This document shows positions 53,525-62,184 of a stretch of DNA of 64,000 nucleotides, piece after piece. Positions within the stretch are counted from its first letter, which is position 1; every line of letters begins with the position of its first letter. The DNA is from Devosia neptuniae (lineage in GTDB: Bacteria; Pseudomonadota; Alphaproteobacteria; Rhizobiales; Devosiaceae). The stretch lies in assembly GCF_025452235.1 (NCBI RefSeq), contig NZ_CP104964.1, forward strand, positions 434,001 to 498,000, in the 5' to 3' direction. The notes under the pieces were generated by a model that did no database searches, was not told where the DNA came from, and saw only the letters and a list, made by a program, of their open reading frames with translations. A program made the position numbers and the translations under genes.

Positions 53525-53903
53525 GCATCAGGCCGGAGAGGCTAACCATAGATGAATTCGGCGAGATAGCGAAGCTCGGAAGAGTAGGAGAGCAGCCGAG
53601 GTACGGCGGCGACGGCCACTCTCCTGTGGGCATCGCGGCCCTGCTAGAGGATGACCTAAGTATATGTAGTTTACATACAATCGATATTTTATTCGATCGG
53701 TTCCAAGTCCGCCTTTATCAACTTTGGGCTCCCGATCGCCATGGGCAGATGGAACCGTTATCCGAGATCATACGGTTCATAATCTAGGTTCGGACTGAAC
53801 CACTGGGGGAACTATCTCCTTGCGGAAATCACCGGCGCTTGATTCAACATCGTGAAGCTTCGCGGCTTCATGTTCAACCGGCGCAAATACCGAATCTAGT
53901 GGC
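53525..53903 (+). other. Gap after the MmgE/PrpD gene, with an inverted repeat
   Basis: No gene seen. An A+T-rich part around 53655-53705 holds TATGTA-GTT-TACATA (53663-53677), a possible operator, and looks like the promoter of a former gene to the right. Confidence 0.4.
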
Positions 53904-54308
53904 GTGGACGCCGTGCGCCTGGCCAGCCTGTCGCGCTGGGCGGGGTTTCATCGACCGCACGGAATTCCCAAACTTTGCCGGGTTCTTGATGCCGCAAGTT
54001 CGCAAGGCCTACACTACGTGGCCTCAGGTAAGCGCGGCTTATACCGCCGGGGGTCTGATCTGGAACGCCTCGGAGGCGCGCGAAGAAAATCTGCTGCGCA
54101 CCAACGCATTGTTGTTGAGCGATGTGAACAGCCCGTACCGTTCGGTGGCCTTCGGCTGAAGGAGCCGGTGATAACAACTGGATCGATTGATGTGCCCACC
54201 GAGCACTACTTAAAGCGTCTGAGCTGTCGCCGGTTGCAATCGAGCTCGGCTTGGAATCGCCGTCGCAACTTCGAAGAATCTAGTCGTTGTCTTGCCCAGC
54301 CTCATTGA
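53904..54308 (+). pseudogene. Decayed IclR-type regulator (N-terminal part)
   Basis: The frame reads DAVRLASLSRWAGFHRPHGIPKLCRVLDAASSQGL followed by a GKRGLYRRGSDLERLGG end, closely resembling the winged-helix half of IclR regulators (L..R..G..R....R.LD...GL, then ..G.YR.G..L..LG). The expected effector domain does not follow; the tail is unprotein-like and runs into the convergent amidohydrolase gene. No proper start codon with a ribosome site is present. A plausible former regulator of the catabolic cluster. Confidence 0.4.
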
Positions 54309-55647
54309 TAGCGCCGTCCCCAACCACACGTTTGCCACCTATGATCACATGACGCACCCGGCTTAGATTCAGACTATCGGCGATCGTGATATCGGCTCGC
54401 TTTCCAACTTCTAGGCGTCCCGCATCATGGAACGCCCCGAACGCGGAAGCCACATTGCCCGTCGCCAATGCGATGGCCATTGGTGCCGACATTTGCCCCG
54501 AAACGATCATGCGGTGCACTGCCTCCAAAATTCCATCCCAGTGGCCGCCAGCAAAATCGGTTGAAAGCGTATCGACCAGACCTTCGCCGATCAATGCATC
54601 CAAGTTTTCAGCGGTATTGCGCCAATGAGTGGAAATGCAATCGAGGGTGCTGACATCGATCAAAACCCCGGTGTCGCGCAACAACCTTGCCGTCGCAACT
54701 GCCTCCTCCGGCGTAAACGAGGGGTGATTGCAATGTGCAGCGATCAGACGCGCAGATGGCATAGCTCGCGCTAAATCCAGGATGTGCTCTGCGGAGGGCG
54801 CGGCGCTGTGAAGGATTGCCGGCAGGCCAGTACGCGCGGACGCCTCTGCCAACTCTGCAAGACCAAGGAGCGCGTTTTTTACGGGTTTCATGACCGACCC
54901 AGCAATAGTCTTTGCCACGGTTTCGGACGTCGACCGACTGAGGAGATCCAGCTCATCGCACAACGCAATGAACTGCGCGTTGAGCGGGAAGGTCGGGTCT
55001 TTAAGGGTGCGGCCAAGCAGAAGCTCCTTCAGGCGTCTTGCATCGCGAGCTTCGACCAAAATGCCGGTTGTCTCTAGAATGGCTTGAGGCAAGAACCCAT
55101 AGTCCTGTGCGCCTCCTCCCAGGGTCTGGCCCCCTCCCCCTTCCCCAAGCGCGACGGCACCGCTCGCAATAGCCTCCTCTACAGTTGCCCTTAGGTGGTG
55201 GCTTCGCAGTCCGCTGCCATCCACCTCGAGGGCCGCACTGACGGAGCTAGCTGTATGTGCAGTTGTGACGAATGTTCGAAGAGGATGCGGCCCTTGAAGG
55301 CTGCTATCGACCTCATGCGGCAACGATAGACCGCAAACGTTCAAAAGGGTCGTGGTTCCACCAAGCAGATGTCGATTGCGAAAGTATCTGACGTCGGAAG
55401 GATCCAGTGGCTTGGAGCCACTGGGCATCGCCGGTCCGTGTACACACCCGTGAGCGTGGCCGTTAATGAGACCCGGAAAGCTGGTTGCGCCTCTTGCGTC
55501 AAGCCGGGGTATGCCGAACATCGACAATTGCTCTTGCCCGACAGATATCGCTGCGATTTTGCCATCGGCAATACCGATTTGGCCGTTCGGATGGATTGTG
55601 GTTCCATCGCCTGTGATGATCGTGGTGTTGGTGACAATCAAATCCAA
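54280..55647 (-). CDS. Amidohydrolase-superfamily enzyme
   Basis: A 455-residue metal-dependent hydrolase. Metal ligands: HxH in FPGLINGHAHGCVHG, a bridging region VALGEGGGGQ, His in AILHSAAPS and AAHCNHPSF, and Asp in LSTDFAGG. C-terminal RADITIADSLNLSRVRHVIIGGKRVV closes the small beta domain. Best likeness is to enamidase, dihydroorotase and related cyclic-amide hydrolases; I cannot name the substrate. The frame is open to 55806, but TTG at 55647 with GGAAGGG seven bases upstream starts exactly at the conserved DLIVTN strand and avoids overlap with the regulator gene. Confidence 0.85.
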   Translation of the reverse strand: MDLIVTNTTIITGDGTTIHPNGQIGIADGKIAAISVGQEQLSMFGIPRLDARGATSFPGLINGHAHGCVHGPAMPSGSKPLDPSDVRYFRNRHLLGGTTTLLNVCGLSLPHEVDSSLQGPHPLRTFVTTAHTASSVSAALEVDGSGLRSHHLRATVEEAIASGAVALGEGGGGQTLGGGAQDYGFLPQAILETTGILVEARDARRLKELLLGRTLKDPTFPLNAQFIALCDELDLLSRSTSETVAKTIAGSVMKPVKNALLGLAELAEASARTGLPAILHSAAPSAEHILDLARAMPSARLIAAHCNHPSFTPEEAVATARLLRDTGVLIDVSTLDCISTHWRNTAENLDALIGEGLVDTLSTDFAGGHWDGILEAVHRMIVSGQMSAPMAIALATGNVASAFGAFHDAGRLEVGKRADITIADSLNLSRVRHVIIGGKRVVGDGAINEAGQDND

Positions 55648-55669
55648 TTCAATGCCCTTCCAGCTGGTG

Positions 55670-56380
55670 CTAGTCGCGCGACGGCTGGGCAGGTGCATCG
55701 AGAATGTAGCCGGCGGAGCGCACCGTGCGAATGATGTTACCGCCACTTTCGCCCAGCGCCTGTCGAAGCCGGCCGACATGCACATTGACCGTCCTTCGAT
55801 CGACATATTGCCCGTGTCGCCAGGCCGCTTCTACCAGCGCATCGCGTGAGCAAACTTGTCCCGTGTGCTCGATCAGGTGTCGAAGCATCCGAAATTCGAT
55901 TGGGCCAAGATGAATTGGCCGACCGTTACGTGAGACACGATGTGCATCGAGATCGATATCAATGTCTGCGTAGATGAGCGTCGCCCTGCCGTCTGGATAT
56001 GTGCGACCAGTGATTGGCAGTCCAGCGAGCCTCTCGAGAAAGCCTATGAGCTTGCGTGGAGTAATTGGACGCACAAAGCTCTCATCCACGCCCGCCGTCA
56101 TCAAGCTTAGATATTGCTGCTCGGCCCCGGGGCCGATCAAAGCAACCGTCGGAATTCCGAATGTCGTGGCATCACGCTTGAGATCAAGACAAGCTTCGAT
56201 AGCCAGACGGTCGCCCGAACGACAGTCGAGAAGAATTGCGAAGGGGTTCGCCTCATTGCTGAGATGGACAGTCTCCTCCACGCTTGACGCCAGCCGCACC
56301 GCAAACCCTGCCTCCGATAGGATGTGCGAGAGCAGTAGGTAGTAATCTACGTCGGTGGAAGCGATGACGATCGATGCCAT
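55670..56380 (-). CDS. Atypical OmpR/PhoB-type response regulator
   Basis: A 236-residue regulator: receiver (1-118) and winged-helix DNA-binding domain (LIYADIDIDLDAHRVSRNGRPIHLGPIEFRMLRHLIEHTGQVCSRDALVEAAW; RTVNVHVGRLRQALGE). Asp52 (ILLDCRSGD) is in the phosphorylation position, but the conserved Lys is Arg (FVRPITP) and the Thr/Ser before beta-5 is missing (VALIGPG). No kinase gene is near. It may work without phosphorylation. It lies between luxI and the amidohydrolase gene on the same strand. Confidence 0.88.
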   Translation of the reverse strand: MASIVIASTDVDYYLLLSHILSEAGFAVRLASSVEETVHLSNEANPFAILLDCRSGDRLAIEACLDLKRDATTFGIPTVALIGPGAEQQYLSLMTAGVDESFVRPITPRKLIGFLERLAGLPITGRTYPDGRATLIYADIDIDLDAHRVSRNGRPIHLGPIEFRMLRHLIEHTGQVCSRDALVEAAWRHGQYVDRRTVNVHVGRLRQALGESGGNIIRTVRSAGYILDAPAQPSRD

Positions 56381-56398
56381 ATCCCAGCACCAGCCCGC

Positions 56399-57058
56399 TT
56401 AAGCGGCGCAGAACGTCGACACAGCGACGGAAGCTTTTCTTGGCCTTCGATAGATTGCTTCCGAAAGACCCAGTTTTGCGCGCATTGTCCTCAGCACATC
56501 CAGTGAAACTTCAAAGGCGCCGCAACACACCGCAGATCGCCCAAAGCCTTCTGCGCGCCCCAGCTCATGAACACGGGCGCCCGCTCTGTGATAGAGGCGT
56601 TTGACGTGCGGTTCGTAGTTTGAAACCAGCGTATGAATACCGTGATCCAGTGCAAACTCGCATAGTGCCACCAGCAAAAGACTGAACGCCCGACCCGGAG
56701 GGATTTGGGGGTAGTCCGCCGCCAGTGCTTGCTCATCGAGGCACATGCGTGTGCCTTCCCAGATGCCGGGGGCGACCAGGTTGGCGGTGTCAGGGAAGGT
56801 GCATCTGAAGACATCGTAAAGAAGTGTTGGCCCTGTCGTCGGCATCAGTCTCATGCTGCCGTAGTGACGGGAGCGGCGTTGATCGCACCAAACGAGGTAC
56901 ACGGGGTCCATGTCGTCATACTGATCCCGTTCACATTCCTCCTGAACAGAGACGTCCCAATGCAGCGTGTCGAAAAACACCCTCTTTCGTGCTTGGAACA
57001 TTTGCAACATCACATCTGAGTACTTCTGATGCTCGAATGTTTGTATCGAAACGATCAT
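56399..57058 (-). CDS. LuxI/TraI-family acyl-homoserine-lactone synthase
   Basis: A 219-residue autoinducer synthase that makes N-acyl-homoserine lactone from S-adenosylmethionine and an acyl carrier. Conserved residues: Arg24, Phe28 and Trp34 (FQARKRVFFDTLHWDV), Asp45/Asp48 (ERDQYDD), and GSMRLMPTTGPTLL with Arg70, then WEGTRMC. All invariant residues are intact. GGAGAG lies seven bases before the ATG. An 18-bp lux-box-like repeat lies about 50 bases upstream. Confidence 0.93.
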   Translation of the reverse strand: MIVSIQTFEHQKYSDVMLQMFQARKRVFFDTLHWDVSVQEECERDQYDDMDPVYLVWCDQRRSRHYGSMRLMPTTGPTLLYDVFRCTFPDTANLVAPGIWEGTRMCLDEQALAADYPQIPPGRAFSLLLVALCEFALDHGIHTLVSNYEPHVKRLYHRAGARVHELGRAEGFGRSAVCCGAFEVSLDVLRTMRAKLGLSEAIYRRPRKASVAVSTFCAA

Positions 57059-57104
57059 CGCTGTTCTCTCCGCTTAAAACTATTGCGGAAAAGATGCGCG
57101 CTAT

Positions 57105-57122
57105 GGATTTAATCAGAAATCC
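57105..57122. promoter_or_regulatory. Lux-box candidate upstream of luxI
   Basis: GGATTTAATCAGAAATCC: 18 bp with perfect 6-bp arms (GGATTT/AAATCC), 47-64 bases before the luxI start, the size and place of a LuxR-type binding site. Confidence 0.5.
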
Positions 57123-57142
57123 CCGCAAATTGACCCCTCGAT

Positions 57143-57946
57143 TCATGGGGGTCCGGAAGGCCATGGGCTTATGATGCGCAAGTGATTTGCTCGTGTAACT
57201 GCCGCAGATAGTGTGGCGCATCCCAGTTTTAATCGAGCCGACTTCGTATAATCCCGCGCTGTGTGCTCTGATATGCTCAGAATGACCGCAATATCCCTGT
57301 GGTCCTTTCCAAGAGCGGTCCAATGCAAGCATTCGATCTCTCGGCGCGTGAGTGCTGGCACAGGATCACGCTCCCCGTAGAGCTCGGCGATCGCAATTCG
57401 ATGGATGAGTTGCCCCAACTCGACCCACTCATTGAGAAAGCGCGCCATGAGGTTCCGCCAACCGACTTCTGGAAGCATCGAATTCACCGAAACAAGCGCC
57501 CTTCGCCCGGCCTTGTCAGTGATTGGAATAGAGCAGCCCCGGCTGCCCACACCATGTTTGGCAGCATCTATCAAAAAGGGTTCGTCCGAAGAGGTGGTCT
57601 CAACCTCATCCCAGTCGAAAGGCAACGACCGAGCAAAACCTTCCCGAGTGATCGGATCGACGTGAATATAGCCTTTTAGTAGATATCGCGCCACCCAGGA
57701 GTCCGGGTAAGTCGTTCGTACGAAAGGTGAATCTACCTTTCCAACGACTGTTTGCGCCAGATGGTAAGTGACGTGCGACAGGCCATAATGATCGCGCATC
57801 GTCCGCAGCGCCTCTGCGACTGTACTAGACCGCACTATGCGTTCGAGCACGACATCAGATTGCTGCCGCTTTTCCAGTTCCGACCAGTTCACGATGCTTT
57901 GGGGGAACGAAGGTGGACAGATGTGATCCTGATGATGTGCTCCCAC
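57143..57946 (-). CDS. LuxR-family quorum-sensing regulator 1
   Basis: A 267-residue regulator. The autoinducer-binding domain has the TraR/LuxR signature residues (YPDSWVARYLLKGYIHVDPITREG and PFDWDE: Trp, Tyr, Asp-Pro). The C-terminal helix-turn-helix is LTRREIECLHWTALGKDHRDIAVILSISEHTARDYTKSARLKLG. Start GTG at 57946. It lies directly upstream of luxI on the same strand, so it is the probable cognate receptor. Confidence 0.92.
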   Translation of the reverse strand: MGAHHQDHICPPSFPQSIVNWSELEKRQQSDVVLERIVRSSTVAEALRTMRDHYGLSHVTYHLAQTVVGKVDSPFVRTTYPDSWVARYLLKGYIHVDPITREGFARSLPFDWDEVETTSSDEPFLIDAAKHGVGSRGCSIPITDKAGRRALVSVNSMLPEVGWRNLMARFLNEWVELGQLIHRIAIAELYGERDPVPALTRREIECLHWTALGKDHRDIAVILSISEHTARDYTKSARLKLGCATLSAAVTRANHLRIISPWPSGPP

Positions 57947-58003
57947 ATATCCGGTTTACCTCCGAATTATCTGCGGCGCCTCTGCGAATGGGCCCGTGCA
58001 AAG

Positions 58004-58019
58004 GACAATATATGTTGTC
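58004..58019. promoter_or_regulatory. Lux-box candidate upstream of luxR 1
   Basis: GACAATATATGTTGTC: a 16-bp palindrome with one mismatch pair, 58-73 bases before the first luxR start. Its sequence differs from the luxI-side repeat, so the two LuxR proteins may have different sites. Confidence 0.5.
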
Positions 58020-58047
58020 GCCCCCGCAATTCAGTAGCTTGAAACTG

Positions 58048-58761
58048 CTATATGAGCCCATGTGAGGTCGCGATACCAACTGCGTGCTGGATGTTCATGG
58101 CTCCCAATTTGCGGCGAATACTGCGCAGGTGGAATTGAACAGAGTCGTATTTGACGTCCAAAATCGATGCAATCTCATTGGCCGGAAAGCCGTGGCGCAC
58201 CCAGATCAGGACCCGACACTCGCCGGGGGTGAGACGATAGTCCGGGCCATCAAGCAGATGCCGTAGCCGCCCCCGGATGTGACCATGCAGAGAATTCGCG
58301 GCATCGCGCAAGAAGGAGAGCTCTGGATCACTAAGCTTGTCCGCCGCGCCAAACGGCGACGCCAGGGTTAGCATGACATTATGCCGATAACCGGCTGGAA
58401 TGGGTATGGTTACGCCGGCAGCAATACCACTTTCGGCCGCTTCTTCCATGAATGCCACCTGTCTTTGGGACATAGGTAGCGGCACAGTGTTTTCGTTCCA
58501 GTTGAACGGCCTGCGAATAGCCTGAGCTGATTTCGCCACCGGGTCCAGCACCACGAGCTCGCGGGCAAGATAGACGTTCTGCCAGTCTTTGGGATAATTC
58601 GACAGACCGCGAATGTCGCTGCCGTAGGAGTCGATGTAACTAAAATGGTCGAACCCGAGATTACCGGCGAGCGCCTTAAGTGAAGCAGATAGATCGGCCT
58701 GCTTCTGTACGATTTCTAAACGCTCAAGGAACTCAATCAACCAGTCAGGTTCCATTCTCAT
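58048..58761 (-). CDS. LuxR-family quorum-sensing regulator 2 (TraR-like)
   Basis: A 237-residue regulator of TraR-like length. The ligand domain keeps Trp/Tyr/Asp-Pro (YPKDWQNVYLARELVVLDPVAKSAQ) and PFNWNE; the DNA-binding end is LTPGECRVLIWVRHGFPANEIASILDVKYDSVQFHLRSIRRKLG. GGGAGGGG precedes the ATG. Located between trbI and the luxR1-luxI pair, it is the best candidate for controlling the trb operon. Confidence 0.92.
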   Translation of the reverse strand: MRMEPDWLIEFLERLEIVQKQADLSASLKALAGNLGFDHFSYIDSYGSDIRGLSNYPKDWQNVYLARELVVLDPVAKSAQAIRRPFNWNENTVPLPMSQRQVAFMEEAAESGIAAGVTIPIPAGYRHNVMLTLASPFGAADKLSDPELSFLRDAANSLHGHIRGRLRHLLDGPDYRLTPGECRVLIWVRHGFPANEIASILDVKYDSVQFHLRSIRRKLGAMNIQHAVGIATSHGLI

Positions 58762-58925
58762 TGTCGGGACCCCTCCCTAAGTCGTTATCAATGATAAAAA
58801 AATGTCCTTTTAAACTTTTTGGCGATCAAGACGGGCTTGTAAAGAAACACCCTCCTAAAAACTCTACGCCGCCGGTCAAAACTTGGTTATTGGGCGACGG
58901 ATAAGTAGTCAGCCGTCCGCGTGGG

Positions 58926-60188
58926 CTAGAATGAGTTGGGGAACACCATGTCCTGGTCGACGAGAATATTGAAAATGTATCCTGGCCGGATCTCGACCGT
59001 GGGCTGAACGTCCATGTTCTTGTCGATCGTGCGGTCCGCAACACGGCCGAATGTTTCAGCGAAGGAGCGCCGCGCCGCATCGGTTCCGTCATTGTTGGAC
59101 GAGTTGCGATCCTGAGGCAGCGCCATATCGATCCCGGCACCAATCGCGGCGATGAGGATGGCCGAGCCGAAGACCTCGAAATAGTGGTTATCTATCTGAT
59201 CGGCAAAACCGCCATAACCCTGGGCGTCCGTGCCCGCCATCCCGGCAATTTGCAGGGTAGCGCCATTGGGAAAGACGATATCGGTCCAGATGACAAGGGC
59301 ACGTCGTTGGCCAAACGTGACCTTGGAGTCATAACGCCCCAACAGGCGTGAACCCTGCGGTATCAACAAGTGATGTCCGCTTACACTGTCAAAGACGTTC
59401 TGGCTAACCTGGGCGATGATGCGACCAGGCAAATCGGAGTTGATCCCGGTGATCAACGTCGCGGGAATAACGGAGCCGCGCTTCAGCTCATAGGGCGACA
59501 TCGCTGGAACTACGCCGTTGGCTAGGTAGCCCAAGTCCTGCAGGCTCTGATTGAAAAAATTCTCCTTAGCTCCTTGGTTGTTGGGCTCAGTGATTTGTCC
59601 GGCACCCAAAGTGGCATAGAGATTTGAGAGATCCGGTCGCATGCTGCCCGCAGATGCTTGGGCGGGGCCCTGAACGGCCTGTTGGAGGCTCAACCGATGG
59701 ACCTCCACCGCTATCGGTGAATCGAGCGCTGCCTGATCGGCTTGCAGGCTCAACATTCGCTGACGATGCAATTCGCGTAGATACTGTTCTTCTTGCTCGC
59801 GCTGCAGCCGGGCCCGCCAGTCCTCCGACGCGCTGGCGATTGGCGTTTCGGATGGTGGGGTTGTCGGCGCCGGCTGGAACGGATTGGCCGCAGGCGAAGG
59901 CGGCAGTGGTTGTGGCTGTATGACCGCCGGGACAATGGGCGGCTCGATTATCCCATCGGGAACTCCATCTTTAAGCCGATCCCCAAAGCTGCGTGCGGGC
60001 GCTCCTGTAGATCGGTCTGGTCCCCGCTCCTCCGGTCCGTAGTACCCGCGTGTCGATAGTCCATAGACAACAACCATCACAACGACGACAGCCAAGGTGA
60101 TCGCAAAGATGACCGGCAGGCGATTGAGCCGCCGGACCCTGGGGGTATCGCTCTTGGGTAGCTCTGGCGTGATATCGACTGTAGCCAT
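58926..60188 (-). CDS. trbI: Mating-pair formation protein TrbI
   Basis: A 420-residue VirB10-like protein. A membrane helix (about 26-46) follows a short cytosolic tail, then a Pro-rich periplasmic linker (IEPPIVPAVIQPQPLPPSP) and the C-terminal barrel-forming domain (VIPATLITGINSDLPGRIIAQVSQNVFDS, LLIPQGSRLLGRYDSKVTFGQRR, RPGYIFNILVDQDMVF). It bridges inner and outer membranes in the secretion channel. Last gene of the trb operon. Confidence 0.95.
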   Translation of the reverse strand: MATVDITPELPKSDTPRVRRLNRLPVIFAITLAVVVVMVVVYGLSTRGYYGPEERGPDRSTGAPARSFGDRLKDGVPDGIIEPPIVPAVIQPQPLPPSPAANPFQPAPTTPPSETPIASASEDWRARLQREQEEQYLRELHRQRMLSLQADQAALDSPIAVEVHRLSLQQAVQGPAQASAGSMRPDLSNLYATLGAGQITEPNNQGAKENFFNQSLQDLGYLANGVVPAMSPYELKRGSVIPATLITGINSDLPGRIIAQVSQNVFDSVSGHHLLIPQGSRLLGRYDSKVTFGQRRALVIWTDIVFPNGATLQIAGMAGTDAQGYGGFADQIDNHYFEVFGSAILIAAIGAGIDMALPQDRNSSNNDGTDAARRSFAETFGRVADRTIDKNMDVQPTVEIRPGYIFNILVDQDMVFPNSF

Positions 60189-60201
60189 TGTTCCCGTGCC
60201 C

Positions 60202-60660
60202 CTATGAGCGCAACATGACCGACAGTGGGCTTGATGGCTCCGCTCCGGCTGCGGTTAGCGCATAGGCACGTCCTAGATCGACCACGGGCGTGGACAGCCG
60301 CGCCAATACCGAGTCATCAAGGGTATCAAGAATGTAGGTAAGCGGGATTGGGTTCGCGATCTCTGCCTTGTCACCGGCGGCGACAGCATAGCCCCATTTT
60401 CGGAGCGAGGTGTCTAGTGCGATGGCGAATGCGGAAGTGTCCGGTCGCAACGTGATGGTGCCGGTGCCCGGACCCACAGCCTCAGCCAAACGGCCGACGA
60501 GATCTTCAGCAATAATTTCGGCCGCTGGGGCTGAAACCTGCGCCGCATCGGTACTCACCAAGGCCGCAGTGTGAGCCGCCCCAAATGTGGCACATCCTGC
60601 CGGCATAATGGCCAGAAAGAGCGCGCTACTGGCGCGCAGCGGGATAAACCGGTCGAGCAT
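60202..60660 (-). CDS. trbH: Mating-pair lipoprotein TrbH
   Basis: A 152-residue lipoprotein: the lipobox IMPAGC in the N-terminal hydrophobic stretch (MLDRFIPLRASSALFLAIMPAGCATFG) marks outer-membrane anchoring. Position between trbG and trbI and length fit TrbH. The frame is open far upstream, but the ATG at 60660 lies two bases after the trbG stop. Confidence 0.8.
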   Translation of the reverse strand: MLDRFIPLRASSALFLAIMPAGCATFGAAHTAALVSTDAAQVSAPAAEIIAEDLVGRLAEAVGPGTGTITLRPDTSAFAIALDTSLRKWGYAVAAGDKAEIANPIPLTYILDTLDDSVLARLSTPVVDLGRAYALTAAGAEPSSPLSVMLRS

Positions 60661-60662
60661 GG

Positions 60663-61496
60663 TCAGCCCCTTCGCTTGATAGTGATCTTTTGCTGCTGCC
60701 CGCCGACGCCAGACACGAGCACCGCATGGTCGATGAGGTAGTCGACCACCATCATGGTGTCGTTCAGTCGATAATTGACGATGCGGTTCTGCCCGCCCGA
60801 AATGACGAACAATACAGGTGCGTCGCCGCCTGAAAGCGCATTCGGAAACTGAATGTAGGTCTTGACGCCGTCGGTATAGATCCGGGTCGGTTTCCAACGC
60901 GCTGAACCCTCCAGGCGAAAGTCAAAATCCAGGTTCTCCGCCGGCACTCCTGCCCCGGCAATAGTGTTGGCCTGCACGCGCGCGTTAATTTCATCCAGCC
61001 GCATTGCCACGTGTTCCTGATACTCAAAGCCAACCCTGGCCATGTAGCTGGAGGCATGGGATCTGAGCTTGATGTGGTACGTGCGCCGAGACGTGGTCAC
61101 CACCATGGAGGTTTCGAGTCCGCTTTCGGACGGCTTGACGATGAGGTGGACAGACTGGCCCCCGGCTGGGCCTGACGTGGCCGGTTCTACCTTCCAACGC
61201 ACAGTATCGCCGACCAGCACGTCACGTACCACTTCGCCAGCCTGCAACTCTATGTCGCAAACCTGCAATGGCGAACAGATCACCGCGGGCTGCACTTCGC
61301 CATAGAGGAATATGATTTTGCCATCGGGTCCTCGGGAAACCACACCTTGTCCTTGTTGCCATTGGTCGGAGAGGTGGGTCGCCCGGTTCTCCTTCTCGGA
61401 TAGATCCTGGGCGATGGCCCAGCCCGTCGAGAAGATCGTCACGCCAATGGCGGCTAACCAAACAAAGGCGCTCGTGTGAGCGGACTGCTTCTGCAT
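60663..61496 (-). CDS. trbG: Mating-pair formation protein TrbG
   Basis: A 277-residue VirB9-like outer-membrane complex protein with signal peptide ending GWAIAQ. Landmarks: [93 protein letters not shown]. The ATG at 61496 is chosen because the signal peptide begins there; a TTG at 61529 overlaps trbF. Confidence 0.94.
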   Translation of the reverse strand: MQKQSAHTSAFVWLAAIGVTIFSTGWAIAQDLSEKENRATHLSDQWQQGQGVVSRGPDGKIIFLYGEVQPAVICSPLQVCDIELQAGEVVRDVLVGDTVRWKVEPATSGPAGGQSVHLIVKPSESGLETSMVVTTSRRTYHIKLRSHASSYMARVGFEYQEHVAMRLDEINARVQANTIAGAGVPAENLDFDFRLEGSARWKPTRIYTDGVKTYIQFPNALSGGDAPVLFVISGGQNRIVNYRLNDTMMVVDYLIDHAVLVSGVGGQQQKITIKRRG

Positions 61497-61510
61497 GGGA
61501 ATTGTGAACC

Positions 61511-62172
61511 TCACAACTGGGCCGTCCAATCGAAGTCGCGGATATAGAGGCCAATGGGATTGAGACGGATGATGGCTTCATCCTGCGGTGGGGTCAGTGT
61601 GACAGTGGCGATACCGCGGAACCTGCGTGTGGCGAGCTGCTTGCCTTGGCGGTCGCGTTCATACTCCGTCCAGTCGATCTGATAGGACTGGCTGGACAGG
61701 GCAACCACATTGTTGACCTCGATCGACACGGTGGCCGTGCGGGCGCGTTCAAATGGGTTAGCACCGCGAAACCAGGCGTTGATCTTCTCAGTTGCTGGGT
61801 CGGTGGTGCGCAGCATCGCATAAGTGCGATCGATGTATTGTTTCTGCACGACAGCGTCGGGCGTGATGGACTTGAGGTCGGCGACAAAGCCACCCAGCAT
61901 AGCCCGTACCACGCGCGGATCGGCGTACTCGATTTGCTCGGGGAAGCCGACCAGCGCAGGCGCGCCGAGTTTGTCGACCTCAACGATATAAGGAACCAGC
62001 TTGACCTGTGTACTTTGGTAAAGCGCATAACTGACGCCGATCACCGCAAGCGTCAGCGAAATCATCGCGACCGCCCGCCAGGCGTTCGCGGCGCGGATGT
62101 ACCCGCCATAGCGTTCGTTCCATTCGAAGCGCGCGGCGAGATAGGGATTGTCGGGGGAGTCGAAGTGGACAT
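61511..62172 (-). CDS. trbF: Mating-pair formation protein TrbF, start region apparently frameshifted
   Basis: The VirB8-like core runs from ATG 62065 to the stop at 61511 (184 codons): membrane helix [19 protein letters not shown], then [16 protein letters not shown] and a periplasmic domain. The usual TrbF N-terminus is also encoded further upstream in the same frame ([32 protein letters not shown]) but lacks any ATG, GTG or TTG. The only well-placed start is the ATG at 62172 (AAGGAG eight bases before), which is in another frame and stops after 36 codons. One base missing just after that ATG would restore the gene. Either a recent mutation, a sequencing error, or internal initiation at 62065. 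Confidence 0.8.
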
Positions 62173-62184
62173 AGACTATGCTCC

